Shown in pieces: positions 16,324 through 24,810 of a DNA stretch of 37,467 bases (positions are counted from its first letter, which is position 1; every line of letters starts with the position of its first letter). The DNA lies in assembly GCA_017853835.1 (NCBI GenBank), contig JAFMIU010000033.1:1-37467 (forward strand), given 5' to 3'. The position numbers were made by a program, and so were the translations under genes. Below the pieces are notes generated by a model. That model was not told the origin of the DNA. It made no database searches and saw only the letters and a program-made list of their open reading frames with translations. This DNA comes from Pirellulales bacterium (GTDB lineage: Bacteria; Planctomycetota; Planctomycetia; Pirellulales; UBA1268).

Positions 16324-17700
16324 ATGATACGCACGATTCGCACGATTCTTCGCGATGCCGCCGAGTGGATTGCTCGCGTGATCCACCATCCCCGCGAGGA
16401 GCTCACTCATTGGCAGGCCACGGCCAGGTTCTGGTACGACCTCGCCCGCGTGGGAGGCCGCCAGCTCCGCGAAGACCGCGCCCTGCAGATGGCGGCGGCC
16501 CTCGCCTTCCACACGCTCTTCGCCCTGATGCCGCTGGCGATCGTGAGCACGACGCTCTTCAAGGGCATGCAGGGCGTCGACAAGCTCCAGTCGCTCGTCC
16601 ACCAGCTCGTGCAGTCGGCCGGCCTCGACGCGGTGCGGATCATGCCGGCCGATGCCACCGGCGACGCGGCCGGCATCTCGCTCGGCGCCTGGCTGGAAGA
16701 CATGATCCGAAAGTTCGGCACGATCAACCTCGAAACCCTCGGCCTCCTCGGCTTTGCGGTGATGATCTATGCGGCGGTGGCGATGATGGTGACGGTCGAA
16801 GACTGCTTCAACACGATTTACCGCGCCCCGGAGGGGCGATCCTGGCTGCGGCGCGTGCCGGTTTACTGGACGGTCGTGACGGTGGGGCCGATCGGGATCG
16901 CGCTGCTGTTTCTCGTCGACGGTCATGTGGGCCGGTGGATCGCGTCGTTCGAGGCGAGCGCCGTGCTCCTCCACATGATCGGCGTGGTCTGGAGCGTTGG
17001 GCTGATCACCGTGATGCTTCTCGGCACGTTCATGCTCCTTCCCAACACCTACGTCTCCTGGCGATCGGCGATCGGCGGGGCATTTCTGTCGGCCGTGCTG
17101 CTCCACGTGGGCAAGGTTGGCATGGCCGCCTACATCAACAACGCCTTCTCCTTCAGCCACCTCTACGGACCGCTTGGCTTCGTTCCGGTGCTCATGATCT
17201 GGACCTACGCGATGTGGATCTTCATCCTGTTTGGTGTGGAGGTGGCGGCACTCGTCCAGCGGCTTGGTGGACGGCGGCACGAACTCGACGAGGTGGAACG
17301 CCTCCGCCTGCGCTCGGGCATGATCGACGCGTCGTCGGTGCTGGTGCTCATGGAAGTGCTCGCGGAAGGCTTCACCTCCGGTCGCGCGGTGCCGCTGGCC
17401 CGCGTGGTGGAGGAAACGGGCCTTCCGGAATCGGTCGCGGCCGCGATGCTCGACCGGCTTATGCAACAGGGCTTCGTGCACCGAGTGGCCGGCTTGGAAC
17501 CGTCGTTCACGCTGGCCCAGCCGCCGGAGGCCATCTCGGCGGCGAGCCTCGTCGATCTTGCCCACGCGATGCTGCACGAGCGCCACGGCCGCCGTCATTC
17601 CGCGCTCGTCGAGGCGATTCGCCGCGCCCAGCGGGAGTTCATCGCCTCCGCATCCCTCGCCGGCCCCATGCCGGAAAAGGGGACGCAGCTCTTGTCCTGA
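16324..17700 (+). CDS. YihY/BrkB family inner-membrane protein
   Basis: This 458-residue protein belongs to the YihY (formerly BrkB/RNase BN) family of six-helix membrane proteins. Seen: a family-typical N-terminal region, QMAAALAFHTLFALMPLAIV, an EDCFNTIYRAPEGRSWLRR loop, and hydrophobic spans through residues 170-315 ending in WTYAMWIFILFGVEVAAL. The C-terminal 140 residues are soluble and look like a winged-helix type domain (ASSVLVLMEVLAEGF, VVEETGLPESVAAAMLDRL), as in the longer family members. The role is uncertain; some relatives are linked to transport or envelope integrity. The ATG at 16324 is preferred over the in-frame GTG at 16279, which adds an atypical 15 residues. Confidence 0.88.
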   Translation: MIRTIRTILRDAAEWIARVIHHPREELTHWQATARFWYDLARVGGRQLREDRALQMAAALAFHTLFALMPLAIVSTTLFKGMQGVDKLQSLVHQLVQSAGLDAVRIMPADATGDAAGISLGAWLEDMIRKFGTINLETLGLLGFAVMIYAAVAMMVTVEDCFNTIYRAPEGRSWLRRVPVYWTVVTVGPIGIALLFLVDGHVGRWIASFEASAVLLHMIGVVWSVGLITVMLLGTFMLLPNTYVSWRSAIGGAFLSAVLLHVGKVGMAAYINNAFSFSHLYGPLGFVPVLMIWTYAMWIFILFGVEVAALVQRLGGRRHELDEVERLRLRSGMIDASSVLVLMEVLAEGFTSGRAVPLARVVEETGLPESVAAAMLDRLMQQGFVHRVAGLEPSFTLAQPPEAISAASLVDLAHAMLHERHGRRHSALVEAIRRAQREFIASASLAGPMPEKGTQLLS

Positions 17701-17793
17701 CCCGTGTCGAACACCCCATGAGCCGGACGCTCCTTCTGTGTTCGTGTACCATTGCCCGATGCCTTCCTTTCGCAGCAACGACAACCAGGCGCC

Positions 17794-18429
17794 ATGACCA
17801 CCGTCCCCGAGACCGTTCAAAGCCGTGTGGCGGTTGGCTTTCGCCTCGACTCCCTGTGGGCCGAAACCATGAGCAGTGATCCGAGTGATACGAAGGAAGG
17901 GCCCCTCCGGCTCGTGGCTGAACTGCTCAACCGGGCAGGCGTGGCCTACGCATTGATCGGTGGCGTGGCGATTCAGATCCGCACGACGGAGCCTCGCACA
18001 ACGCTTGACATCGACATCGCAGTGCCACAGTTTGCCGACATTCCGCGAGACGCGTTGCTGGCCGCCGGCTTTGATCACGTGGGCCGCCACGAACACAGTG
18101 ACAACTGGCGGGCGCCCCCAGGCTGCTCAGGCGGCGTTCGGACGGCGGTGCAGTTTTCCGCCGAAGACGTGGGAATCAACGACGCGGTTGCCCATGCGGA
18201 ACTTACTGATCTTGCCCATGGCCTTCAGATGCGGGTGGCGATTCCCGCCGACCTGATCGTGCTCAAACTGGCGGCCGCCGCCGAACCCCGTCGCCGGCCC
18301 AGCAAACGGCAACATGACCTTGCCGACGTCATCGCATTGATGGAGGAATACCCAGGGTTGCGCACGCCGGAAACCCTGTCCCGACTCCGCGATGTGCGGG
18401 GTGCGCTCCAAGCCCTTGATGACGTCTGA
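17794..18429 (+). CDS. AbiEii-like nucleotidyltransferase
   Basis: The product is a polymerase-beta-type nucleotidyltransferase of 212 residues (187 if the ATG at 17869 is used). LIGGVAIQIRTTEPRTTLDI followed by DIAV gives the GG-x(n)-DxD pattern; the aspartates are 72 and 74 from the first start. A later VAIPADLIVLKLAAA and RPSKRQHDLADVIAL match the helix and Lys-x-x-Asp pattern of AbiEii/AbiGii-like and MNT-type enzymes. In toxin-antitoxin pairs such a protein modifies tRNA or its partner. No AbiEi-like or HEPN partner gene is adjacent, so a stand-alone role is possible. Third-position GC appears lower than in the flanking genes, a weak hint of transfer. Confidence 0.72.
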   Translation: MTTVPETVQSRVAVGFRLDSLWAETMSSDPSDTKEGPLRLVAELLNRAGVAYALIGGVAIQIRTTEPRTTLDIDIAVPQFADIPRDALLAAGFDHVGRHEHSDNWRAPPGCSGGVRTAVQFSAEDVGINDAVAHAELTDLAHGLQMRVAIPADLIVLKLAAAAEPRRRPSKRQHDLADVIALMEEYPGLRTPETLSRLRDVRGALQALDDV

Positions 18430-18611
18430 TCGCGCTGCGGATTCGTTCGGACAACGCATCTGCTTCGAGAGTTGACGACGCCGCGGCAGCGCAGGGCAAC
18501 CGGTACACAGAATTTCGCCCTCGTCGTAGCCTGCTCAACTGGTCGTCGAGGGGCCTTGCTGCTGCCGTTCCCACGACAATCCGCACATACTCTTCGATCC
18601 GGCGGTGTCCG
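18430..18611. other. Convergent intergenic stretch with no feature seen
   Basis: It lies between the 3' ends of the nucleotidyltransferase and the DUF2293 gene. I see no credible ORF, strong hairpin or RNA gene here. Confidence 0.5.
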
Positions 18612-19307
18612 TCAGGATGGGAACCTCACAGGCATCTCGCTCGAGGCGAGGGCGGCGGCAAGCGGGCATGAGGGGCCGGCTGGCTCCCCTCGACGATACC
18701 GGGCGAGCAGCTCCTTCGACCGCGCGGCAAGCATCCGTCGAACCTCGCGTCGTTTGCCCTTCACGCGTGGAATCACCATCGAATCGTAGCCGGTGGTCTG
18801 ATGACGCAGCCACGCGATCACTGCCGCCGAAGCCCGCCGCTCGATGGGGATGCGCTGGGTGCGGGCGACCGTGCCGCTGCCAACCGGCGTCGCATGGGCC
18901 GTGACGGCGTCGGCAATCGCCTCGGCCGTGGCCGCGTGCCGTGCATCAAAGGCGAGGTAGGCCAGCACGGCCCCGCGAAAATCCTCGACATAGGCCTCCT
19001 GCACCTGCTCGCGTCGCGCCGCGGCTGAAGCCTGGCGGCGGGCGTAGGCGTCAGTGCTTCGTTCGGCGGCGAGCTCGTCTTGGATGTGGCGAATCGTCGC
19101 AGCGGGTGCCCACACACCCCGCGAGAAAACCTTCCTCCCTTTCTTTTCCTGCACCACCCAGTGGTCTCCCGCCTGCTTGACCCGTCGCGTGAGGGCCGCG
19201 TCGCCGGGTGGCAGGAGGATCCAGTCGGATGGGGGCGTGAGGATGCGGCCGGTGGCGTCACGCACCGTTGCATCGTCCGGGCCCGGGGCATAGGTGGGGC
19301 TGGTCAT
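18612..19307 (-). CDS. DUF2293 domain protein
   Basis: The 231-residue product is read from the ATG at 19307; the frame stays open 39 codons further but that part is atypical. The C-terminal third matches the DUF2293 pattern: AVIAWLRHQTTGYDSMVI, then RVKGKRREVRRMLAARSKEL. The middle (residues 90-150) is helical and charged, and the N-terminal part contains SDWILLPPGDAALTRRVK and WVVQEKKGRKVFSRG. The function of the family is not known to me. It is divergent from the exported protein at 19477 with 169 bases between, space enough for two promoters. Confidence 0.72.
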   Translation of the reverse strand: MTSPTYAPGPDDATVRDATGRILTPPSDWILLPPGDAALTRRVKQAGDHWVVQEKKGRKVFSRGVWAPAATIRHIQDELAAERSTDAYARRQASAAARREQVQEAYVEDFRGAVLAYLAFDARHAATAEAIADAVTAHATPVGSGTVARTQRIPIERRASAAVIAWLRHQTTGYDSMVIPRVKGKRREVRRMLAARSKELLARYRRGEPAGPSCPLAAALASSEMPVRFPS

Positions 19308-19476
19308 GGCGAGAGGGGGAAGGATACAGACGGTGCCCGCCCCATTCCCAGGCGTCTTCCAGCACCCCGTGCCGCGCCTCGGCGCCTCCACACCACGCCC
19401 ACGATTGGGCTTTCCGAAGGCCAACCCGTCTCGCTAGCCTCCCCCCTCTTTTCCAGTGTTGCCGGGGGCGAACCCT

Positions 19477-21981
19477 ATGCCGAACCAGCGTCGAGTCATG
19501 CCCTGGATGGTGCTCGTGATCCTGGCCTTGATCGGGCCCTCGCTCGCCGGCGCCGCCGAGTTTGTGGTGCGAGGCATCGACGACCCGTCGCCCGAACGGC
19601 TTGCCGCAGCCCTCGCCCACGACGACGCGCTCCTGATGCTGTCGACATCGCTGACACCGCGAAGAACCTTCCTCGACGCCGTGAAGGAAAAGGCGACGCT
19701 GGCACTCGAACGGCTGGGCTATGCCGAGGCTGCCGTGAAGGCACACCTCGATGACACGCCCTCTCCCTCCGGCGATCGCGTGATCGTGGAGGTGGTTCCA
19801 GGCCAGCGCTGGAGCGCCGGCGGCATCGAGATCACCGGAGCGCCCGACGAGTTGGCCGACGCCGTGCGATCCTGGCTGAAGTCGCAGCGGCCGCCCCCCG
19901 GCGCGATCGCGGTGGAAGTTGACACTGGTGACGGATGGGGGGGCATGCGCTGGATCGATGCCCACGGCCAGCCCGCGGTGATGAAGCCCGCCCTCTGGTC
20001 GCGCGGGCAGCCGGCACCATTCGATGAACCATGGCGTCGGGACGCGCGCGCCGCGATTGCCCGCTGCCTTCGCGACCATGGCCACCATGCCGCCGCCCAC
20101 GGCGTCGAAAAACCATCGTCGCGAGGTCCCGACTGCACGCTCGAGGTGGTGCCAGGCGACGACGGTGCCACGTTCACGATTGCGTTCCATGACCTCCCCC
20201 CCGCGTCCCTGCTCCGCGACATCGAGGTGGCACCCGCTGGGCGGGTTTCGGCGGGGGTGCTTCGTGAGTCGCTCGGAATCACCCTCCACGCACCGGCCAC
20301 TGAATGCGACCGCCTCGCCTGGCAGGAAACGCTGCGGCGATCGGGACGGTTTGTGCGGCATGATGTGAAGTTCAAGGAGTCGAAGCCCGATGCCACCGGT
20401 GCCACGGAGATCGTGGCGATCTTCGACCTGATCGCCTATCCGCACGTGCCCCCCTATGGCACGGAACTGTCGCGTGAGGCGGCCACCATGCTGCGATGCC
20501 GCGAGTGGCTCCTCACCACTCTCGCCAACGACGACGACCTTGCGATCGCCGTGAACGCCGACGCTGCCCCCGAAGAGCCGCATGCGATTCCAGCGTGCGA
20601 CCTTGTGATCTCCACCTCCGAAGGGCTGCTTGTCAGTGCCAGCAACGCCAGCGTGGCGCTCGGCGGGACCGGGTTTGGCTGCTACCTCCCGTCAGGCTGT
20701 GGGGCGTTCGAGGTACCCCTCGCGCCCTCGCTTCGTATCTGGCTCGGCCTCAACCTGGGGCTCGAAGAATCCGTCAACGCCGGCAAGCATGCCTATGGCC
20801 GCACCCTGCACATGAGTGCCGGCGCCGAATCCCGATCGCGCGACGACTCGGCGGCGGTCGTGATTCGGGCGACGATCGAACCCGTGGCCGTACTGGCCCT
20901 GCTCGACGCCGACGGTGTCCGCACTCGCTGGGACGACAACACGCTTGTCGTGGAAACGGCCGCCGCAACGGCAACCATCGATTCCGCGACCGGCCGGCTG
21001 CTCACCCTGCATCTCGCCACGGGTGACCGGCTCACCGTCACCGCGGCCCCACGCCTCCTCGCCGCGCGGCTCGCGGCCTGCCGAGAGGCTGCGGGAGTGA
21101 ACACCTACAAGCCCGACGCCCCCGTGACATCGGCCGTGGCTTTTTTCGCCGGTGACGAGTTCGGTTCGAGTGCTGCCGCCGTGGCGTCACTCGTGGCGCC
21201 CTCACTTGACCTGGCTGCATGGCGATCGCACTTCGATCCCATCGCCTCAAAGCTGCGGGATGCCGCTGCGCGAGATGCCTTTTCCGGCCTCGATCGACGG
21301 GTTGTCGGCTTGCTGAACGAACTCGACGACGGCGAAAGCAGGCGCGTCGTGATTCCGCAGCCCTCGCCTGGCGGCGATGTGGGCGGCCTTGCGTCGCTGG
21401 CCGGCAAAGCAGCGGGATGGGGCTGGCGCTGGCTCGATCACTGCTGTGGCGGCGACGCCTGGCCCACCACCCTCGTGAGGATCGCCACTCGGGCCACGCG
21501 GCATGACATGACCGGTGCCCTCTGGGACGCCACGGCATTCCTGTCAGCCACTCGTCATGGCCCGATCGCGAATCTCGCCGCCGCCACACTCATCCCGGTG
21601 CCGTCGATGGCCGCCTCGTTTGCGAAGCAGGGGCAGACGCGCCTGACGACTGAAGCCTTCCATGCAGACTGCTCCGCCCTGCTGACGATCTGCCGCGACT
21701 GTGGCCTCGACCGCTGTGCTGTGTCGCTGATCCGCACCCTCTCCGACGATGAGTCGAGAGACCTTGCGGCCCAGTGCCTCCAAAGCCCCGAGGCCGTGAT
21801 GCCTCTCGTGAACGACCTGCGCCGCTGTGCGACCGACGACGAGGCACTGGCGGCCCTGCCCGACGCCCTCGATCACTGGTGGGAATCCTCACTGCGGCCG
21901 ATCGTCGCTGCGGCGCTCTCATCCAAGGCCGACATCCACACCGCCGAGACACCGGCGGCTGAGCCCACACCACGTCGCTAG
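19477..21981 (+). CDS. Exported protein with POTRA-like segments, function unknown
   Basis: The 834-residue protein starts at ATG 19477, giving a signal peptide: RR, then VMPWMVLVILALIGPSLAGA, and cleavage near residue 29. Residues 70-140 resemble a POTRA domain (ALERLGYAEAAVKAHLDD, VEVVPGQRWSAGGIEITG), and a second segment at residues 225-315 is similar (LRRSGRFVRHDVKF, then EIVAIFDL). POTRA domains usually precede an Omp85 barrel, but no barrel or closing aromatic residue is visible. The rest (320-834) is mixed alpha/beta with no recognised domain. It may be a periplasmic or surface scaffold. The POTRA call is by eye and not firm. Confidence 0.72.
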   Translation: MPNQRRVMPWMVLVILALIGPSLAGAAEFVVRGIDDPSPERLAAALAHDDALLMLSTSLTPRRTFLDAVKEKATLALERLGYAEAAVKAHLDDTPSPSGDRVIVEVVPGQRWSAGGIEITGAPDELADAVRSWLKSQRPPPGAIAVEVDTGDGWGGMRWIDAHGQPAVMKPALWSRGQPAPFDEPWRRDARAAIARCLRDHGHHAAAHGVEKPSSRGPDCTLEVVPGDDGATFTIAFHDLPPASLLRDIEVAPAGRVSAGVLRESLGITLHAPATECDRLAWQETLRRSGRFVRHDVKFKESKPDATGATEIVAIFDLIAYPHVPPYGTELSREAATMLRCREWLLTTLANDDDLAIAVNADAAPEEPHAIPACDLVISTSEGLLVSASNASVALGGTGFGCYLPSGCGAFEVPLAPSLRIWLGLNLGLEESVNAGKHAYGRTLHMSAGAESRSRDDSAAVVIRATIEPVAVLALLDADGVRTRWDDNTLVVETAAATATIDSATGRLLTLHLATGDRLTVTAAPRLLAARLAACREAAGVNTYKPDAPVTSAVAFFAGDEFGSSAAAVASLVAPSLDLAAWRSHFDPIASKLRDAAARDAFSGLDRRVVGLLNELDDGESRRVVIPQPSPGGDVGGLASLAGKAAGWGWRWLDHCCGGDAWPTTLVRIATRATRHDMTGALWDATAFLSATRHGPIANLAAATLIPVPSMAASFAKQGQTRLTTEAFHADCSALLTICRDCGLDRCAVSLIRTLSDDESRDLAAQCLQSPEAVMPLVNDLRRCATDDEALAALPDALDHWWESSLRPIVAAALSSKADIHTAETPAAEPTPRR

Positions 21982-22044
21982 GCGGCCCTGGCCTCCGTGG
22001 GCCCGCGCGGGCGCGAGGCTCACGAGCAGCAACCGCCCCCGGAT

Positions 22045-22320
22045 TCAGCCTTTCGAACCCGGGCGAAAACCAAATCGCCGGCGACGGTACGCGATGGCAC
22101 CGCAGCCGAGGGACCCAAGCACAATCGCGTAGGTGCTGGGCTCGGGGACAGCTTGGATCGTCATTCGGAGATAGTTGCTTTGCGCGTCATTGGTCGTAAC
22201 AGACCAACCAGTGCCTATGTTTGCTGCCACGGAGGTTGGAAAACCAATGTCGGGCGAAGCGGGATGGGGGCGATTCGCTCCACACGGTGCCTTCCGCACG
22301 GGCGCCTCGCCCTGCTTCAT
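22045..22320 (-). pseudogene. Remnant of a PEP-CTERM protein gene
   Basis: The frame gives 91 residues. Its end is a full PEP-CTERM sorting signal: AVPEPSTYAIVLGSLGCGAI followed by a basic AYRRRR. The preceding 30 residues (WSVTTNDAQSNYLRMTIQ) look like the last strand of a secreted domain. There is no signal peptide, which exosortase substrates need, and the first 30 residues are atypical. I read this as the 3' end of a gene that lost its 5' part; a very small real gene or a frameshifted longer gene are alternatives. Confidence 0.6.
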
Positions 22321-22402
22321 CGCTCAATGTAGCCCGCAAAAAACCCTTGGAACATGACCCCCACGCCGGTTGCCAGCCATTCTCTGGCACCCGAGATGCT
22401 TG

Positions 22403-22418
22403 TGGCACGCGGTTTGCC
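22403..22418 (+). promoter_or_regulatory. Sigma-54 (RpoN) -24/-12 promoter
   Basis: TGGCACG-CGGT-TTGC-C matches the RpoN consensus TGGCACR-N4-TTGCW at every defined base except the last. Spacing between the -24 GG and -12 GC is exact. It lies in a non-coding stretch and would start transcription near 22429, about 60 bases before the PEP-CTERM gene at 22488. An enhancer-binding regulator would be needed; none is encoded in the window. Confidence 0.72.
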
Positions 22419-22487
22419 TTCCTCTTTGCGTGGAGTCCTGGCCTTCCAGGCCGTTTCCCGTATCACTCGCACACAGGCAGTTCTCCC

Positions 22488-23159
22488 ATGACGTTCTCGT
22501 CGCGCACGATCTCTCGCCGTCAACGCAAAGCCTTCAGTTGCTCGCACAGCCTGGCCATGGTGGCCGTTGCTGCGGTGAGCGTCTGCCTGTGGCTTCAGGC
22601 GAAGCCTGCAACCGCAAGCATCGTCTACACGGTGCAAAACTCGGGCACCAATCTTCAATGGTCATGGGCCGGTTCTTGGGATGTCACGGCATACGGAGCC
22701 ATTTCCCAAGAAACGACCACGACTGACGAAGTGAGCTATGCATCATCAAGCTTCCTCGATATCAGAACCCAGGGTGTGGTCAGCAACGCGCCGTCATATC
22801 CATTAACGATATCGACGTCATGGAACAGTCCGTTCATCCTCAATTTTGTCTTTACAGGAGGTTCGTTTATAGGGGGTGACAGCTTCCATCTCTACTACTA
22901 CCCCCCATCATCGAGTCTTCGCGTAACGCTTCCTCGCTTTTACACGAGCGGCTCCTTCGTGAGTGGCACCGCAGTCTTTTCCGGCCAGAGTGTCGCATCG
23001 ATGTTTGGAACAAATCTCAACAGCGGTCCGGTGACCGTATTCAATGACCTCCAGGGCAACACGCTCTCGTTTCAAGCCGTCCCCGAGCCGGCGATGTGGA
23101 GCATGATCGCAAGCGGCGCCATCTCCCTCGGGGCCCTCTCGCTTCGCAAGCGGCGATAG
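22488..23159 (+). CDS. PEP-CTERM sorting domain protein
   Basis: The 223-residue protein is an exosortase substrate. Residues 1-44 form a long signal peptide (SRRQRKAF basic region, then LAMVAVAAVSVCLWLQAKPA, cut near TAS-IVY). Residues 45-195 are Ser/Thr/Tyr-rich beta structure with no recognised domain. The end is AVPEPAMWSMIASGAISLGA and then LSLRKRR: PEP motif, membrane helix and basic tail. It would be exported, cut by an archaeo/exosortase and attached to extracellular polymer. The preceding sigma-54 site suggests conditional expression. Codon third positions are less GC-rich than the neighbours, as is common in Ser/Thr-rich surface proteins. Confidence 0.87.
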   Translation: MTFSSRTISRRQRKAFSCSHSLAMVAVAAVSVCLWLQAKPATASIVYTVQNSGTNLQWSWAGSWDVTAYGAISQETTTTDEVSYASSSFLDIRTQGVVSNAPSYPLTISTSWNSPFILNFVFTGGSFIGGDSFHLYYYPPSSSLRVTLPRFYTSGSFVSGTAVFSGQSVASMFGTNLNSGPVTVFNDLQGNTLSFQAVPEPAMWSMIASGAISLGALSLRKRR

Positions 23160-23199
23160 CCGACGCTCAGGGGTACGGCCTCGACTCCGCACCACGGAA

Positions 23200-24810
23200 T
23201 CATCGGCAGCACGAGCCGCCGTCGGCCGGCACGGACGGTGCCCCACAGCCGCAACCCCTTCGCTCCGCGAGCCGGCGTTCAATCGCACGAGCCGCAGGAG
23301 TGATTGCCAGGCCGCCGAGCGCCGTGCAGCGCACCTCGCGGGGCATCTGGGCCGCCACTCGCTTGGCTGTCATCACCACCTCGTCGAACGGAATCACCTC
23401 CGCGAACCCGGCGATCGCCATGTTGGCGCAGGCCAGGGCATTCGCCGCCGCCATCACATTCTTCCCCAGGCAAGGCACCTCCACGCGGCCGGCCACGGGA
23501 TCGCAGATCAGCCCGATCATGCTCTGCATCGCCAGCGATGCCGCCGCCAGCGATTGATGCAGGGTGCCGTCGGCCAGGGTCACGATCGCCGCGGCCGCCA
23601 TCGCCGCCGCCGAGCCGCCTTCCGCCTGGCAGCCCCCCACTTCGGCGGCAAACGACCAGGGCGTGCAGATGAAAACGCCGATGAGGCCGGCGGCAAGGAG
23701 CGCCTGCGCGAGCGCCTCGTCGTCGCGGCCGAGATCCTCGGCGATCGTGAGCGCGGCAGCCGGCAGCGCGGCACAGGCACCCGCGGTGGGCGCCGCCACG
23801 ATCACCCCCATCGAACTCTTCACCTCCATCAGGGCGGTCACGGCGAGTACGATCCGATCGAGCGGCCCGCCTCCCACGAGCCGTCCCGCCGCCAGGGCGG
23901 ATGCGTAGGCTGGCGCCTGGGCCGGCAGCACGCGATCGTCGAAGGTCGTGCCTGCGATGCCCGAGTCGATCGCGGTTCGCCAGAGCCGCACCAGCGCGAT
24001 CATCCGATCGATCACCTCGTGCTCCGCGAGCCCGCCCCGCTCCATCTCGTAGGCCACGGCATGACGCCACAGCGGCAGGTTTCGCCCGCCATCCACGGCG
24101 AGCAGTTCCGTTGCCGAGGAAAAGGGCACGCGCGTGTCGCGCCGCGACAGCACGGGCAGCACCGGGGCGAGCGAGTGAACGCGCCCCAGAGCCGCCGCAG
24201 CGGCGACCGCCTCCGCCGGCAACGGCCGATGGGACCGCACCCGCACGAGCGCCCGCCGCTCTCCCTCCGTTACCGTCACCTGATCGACGATTCCGCCGAC
24301 AGACTCCATCTGCCTGGCGACCGCCGCGGTTGCGGCGCGATCCTCGACGACCACGAGCGTTTCATGAGAATCGCCATGCAGCGACAGGCTCCAGGTGTCG
24401 ATGCTGATCACTTCGATCATGCCGCCGCCGGTTGAGATGGCGTGAAGGCGGTGCGTGACTCCATCGCGCAGGAGCGTGAGCCGGTAGGTGTTGGGATGAG
24501 GGTCTCCCACATCCACGGTCTCGATCCGAACGACCGTGCCCGCGGCACGGATCGCCTCGGCGGAATCGGGCAGCCTCGGATCATCGGCCTCCCAGCCGAG
24601 CAGGCCACCGAAGAGCCCCATGTCGGAGCCCTGCGACTCGTGGGTGGTGGGCAGGGAGCCGCCACGGTCGAACTCCACGAGAATCTCGTCGGGCGTGCCC
24701 CCCACCAGGTCGCGGCCCAGTCGACCGATCCGAAGCGCCGCGGCGCAGTGGGAACTCGAGGCCCCCCGCATCACGGGGCCGATCACGTCATTGAAAATGC
24801 TCACGAGCAT
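23200..24810 (-). CDS. sdaA: L-serine ammonia-lyase (L-serine dehydratase), iron-sulfur, single chain
   Basis: The 536-residue enzyme converts L-serine to pyruvate and ammonia with a [4Fe-4S] cluster. The ATG at 24810 starts [20 protein letters not shown], the family N-terminus. The beta (ASB/ACT-like) part spans about residues 1-230 and the catalytic alpha part 250-510. Cys394, Cys436 and Cys447 have the 42- and 11-residue spacing of the three cluster cysteines of the Legionella enzyme. A Cys-rich tail (CGCG, then GGSCCR at the end) fits the known C-terminal cysteine fourth ligand. The start lies 23 bases inside the sulfatase gene, so the two are probably cotranscribed and translationally coupled. 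It is not clear why serine breakdown is tied to a sulfatase. Confidence 0.92.
   Translation of the reverse strand: MLVSIFNDVIGPVMRGASSSHCAAALRIGRLGRDLVGGTPDEILVEFDRGGSLPTTHESQGSDMGLFGGLLGWEADDPRLPDSAEAIRAAGTVVRIETVDVGDPHPNTYRLTLLRDGVTHRLHAISTGGGMIEVISIDTWSLSLHGDSHETLVVVEDRAATAAVARQMESVGGIVDQVTVTEGERRALVRVRSHRPLPAEAVAAAAALGRVHSLAPVLPVLSRRDTRVPFSSATELLAVDGGRNLPLWRHAVAYEMERGGLAEHEVIDRMIALVRLWRTAIDSGIAGTTFDDRVLPAQAPAYASALAAGRLVGGGPLDRIVLAVTALMEVKSSMGVIVAAPTAGACAALPAAALTIAEDLGRDDEALAQALLAAGLIGVFICTPWSFAAEVGGCQAEGGSAAAMAAAAIVTLADGTLHQSLAAASLAMQSMIGLICDPVAGRVEVPCLGKNVMAAANALACANMAIAGFAEVIPFDEVVMTAKRVAAQMPREVRCTALGGLAITPAARAIERRLAERRGCGCGAPSVPADGGSCCR

Noticed and set aside
15781..18096. 771-codon minus-strand open frame
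   Set aside because: It crosses the YihY gene, an intergenic gap and two other genes, and is rich in His, Arg and Asp as mirror frames of GC-rich genes are.
22001..22012. GCCCGCGCGGGC palindrome after the POTRA-like gene
   Set aside because: A self-complementary GC run without loop or T-tract is expected by chance at this composition.
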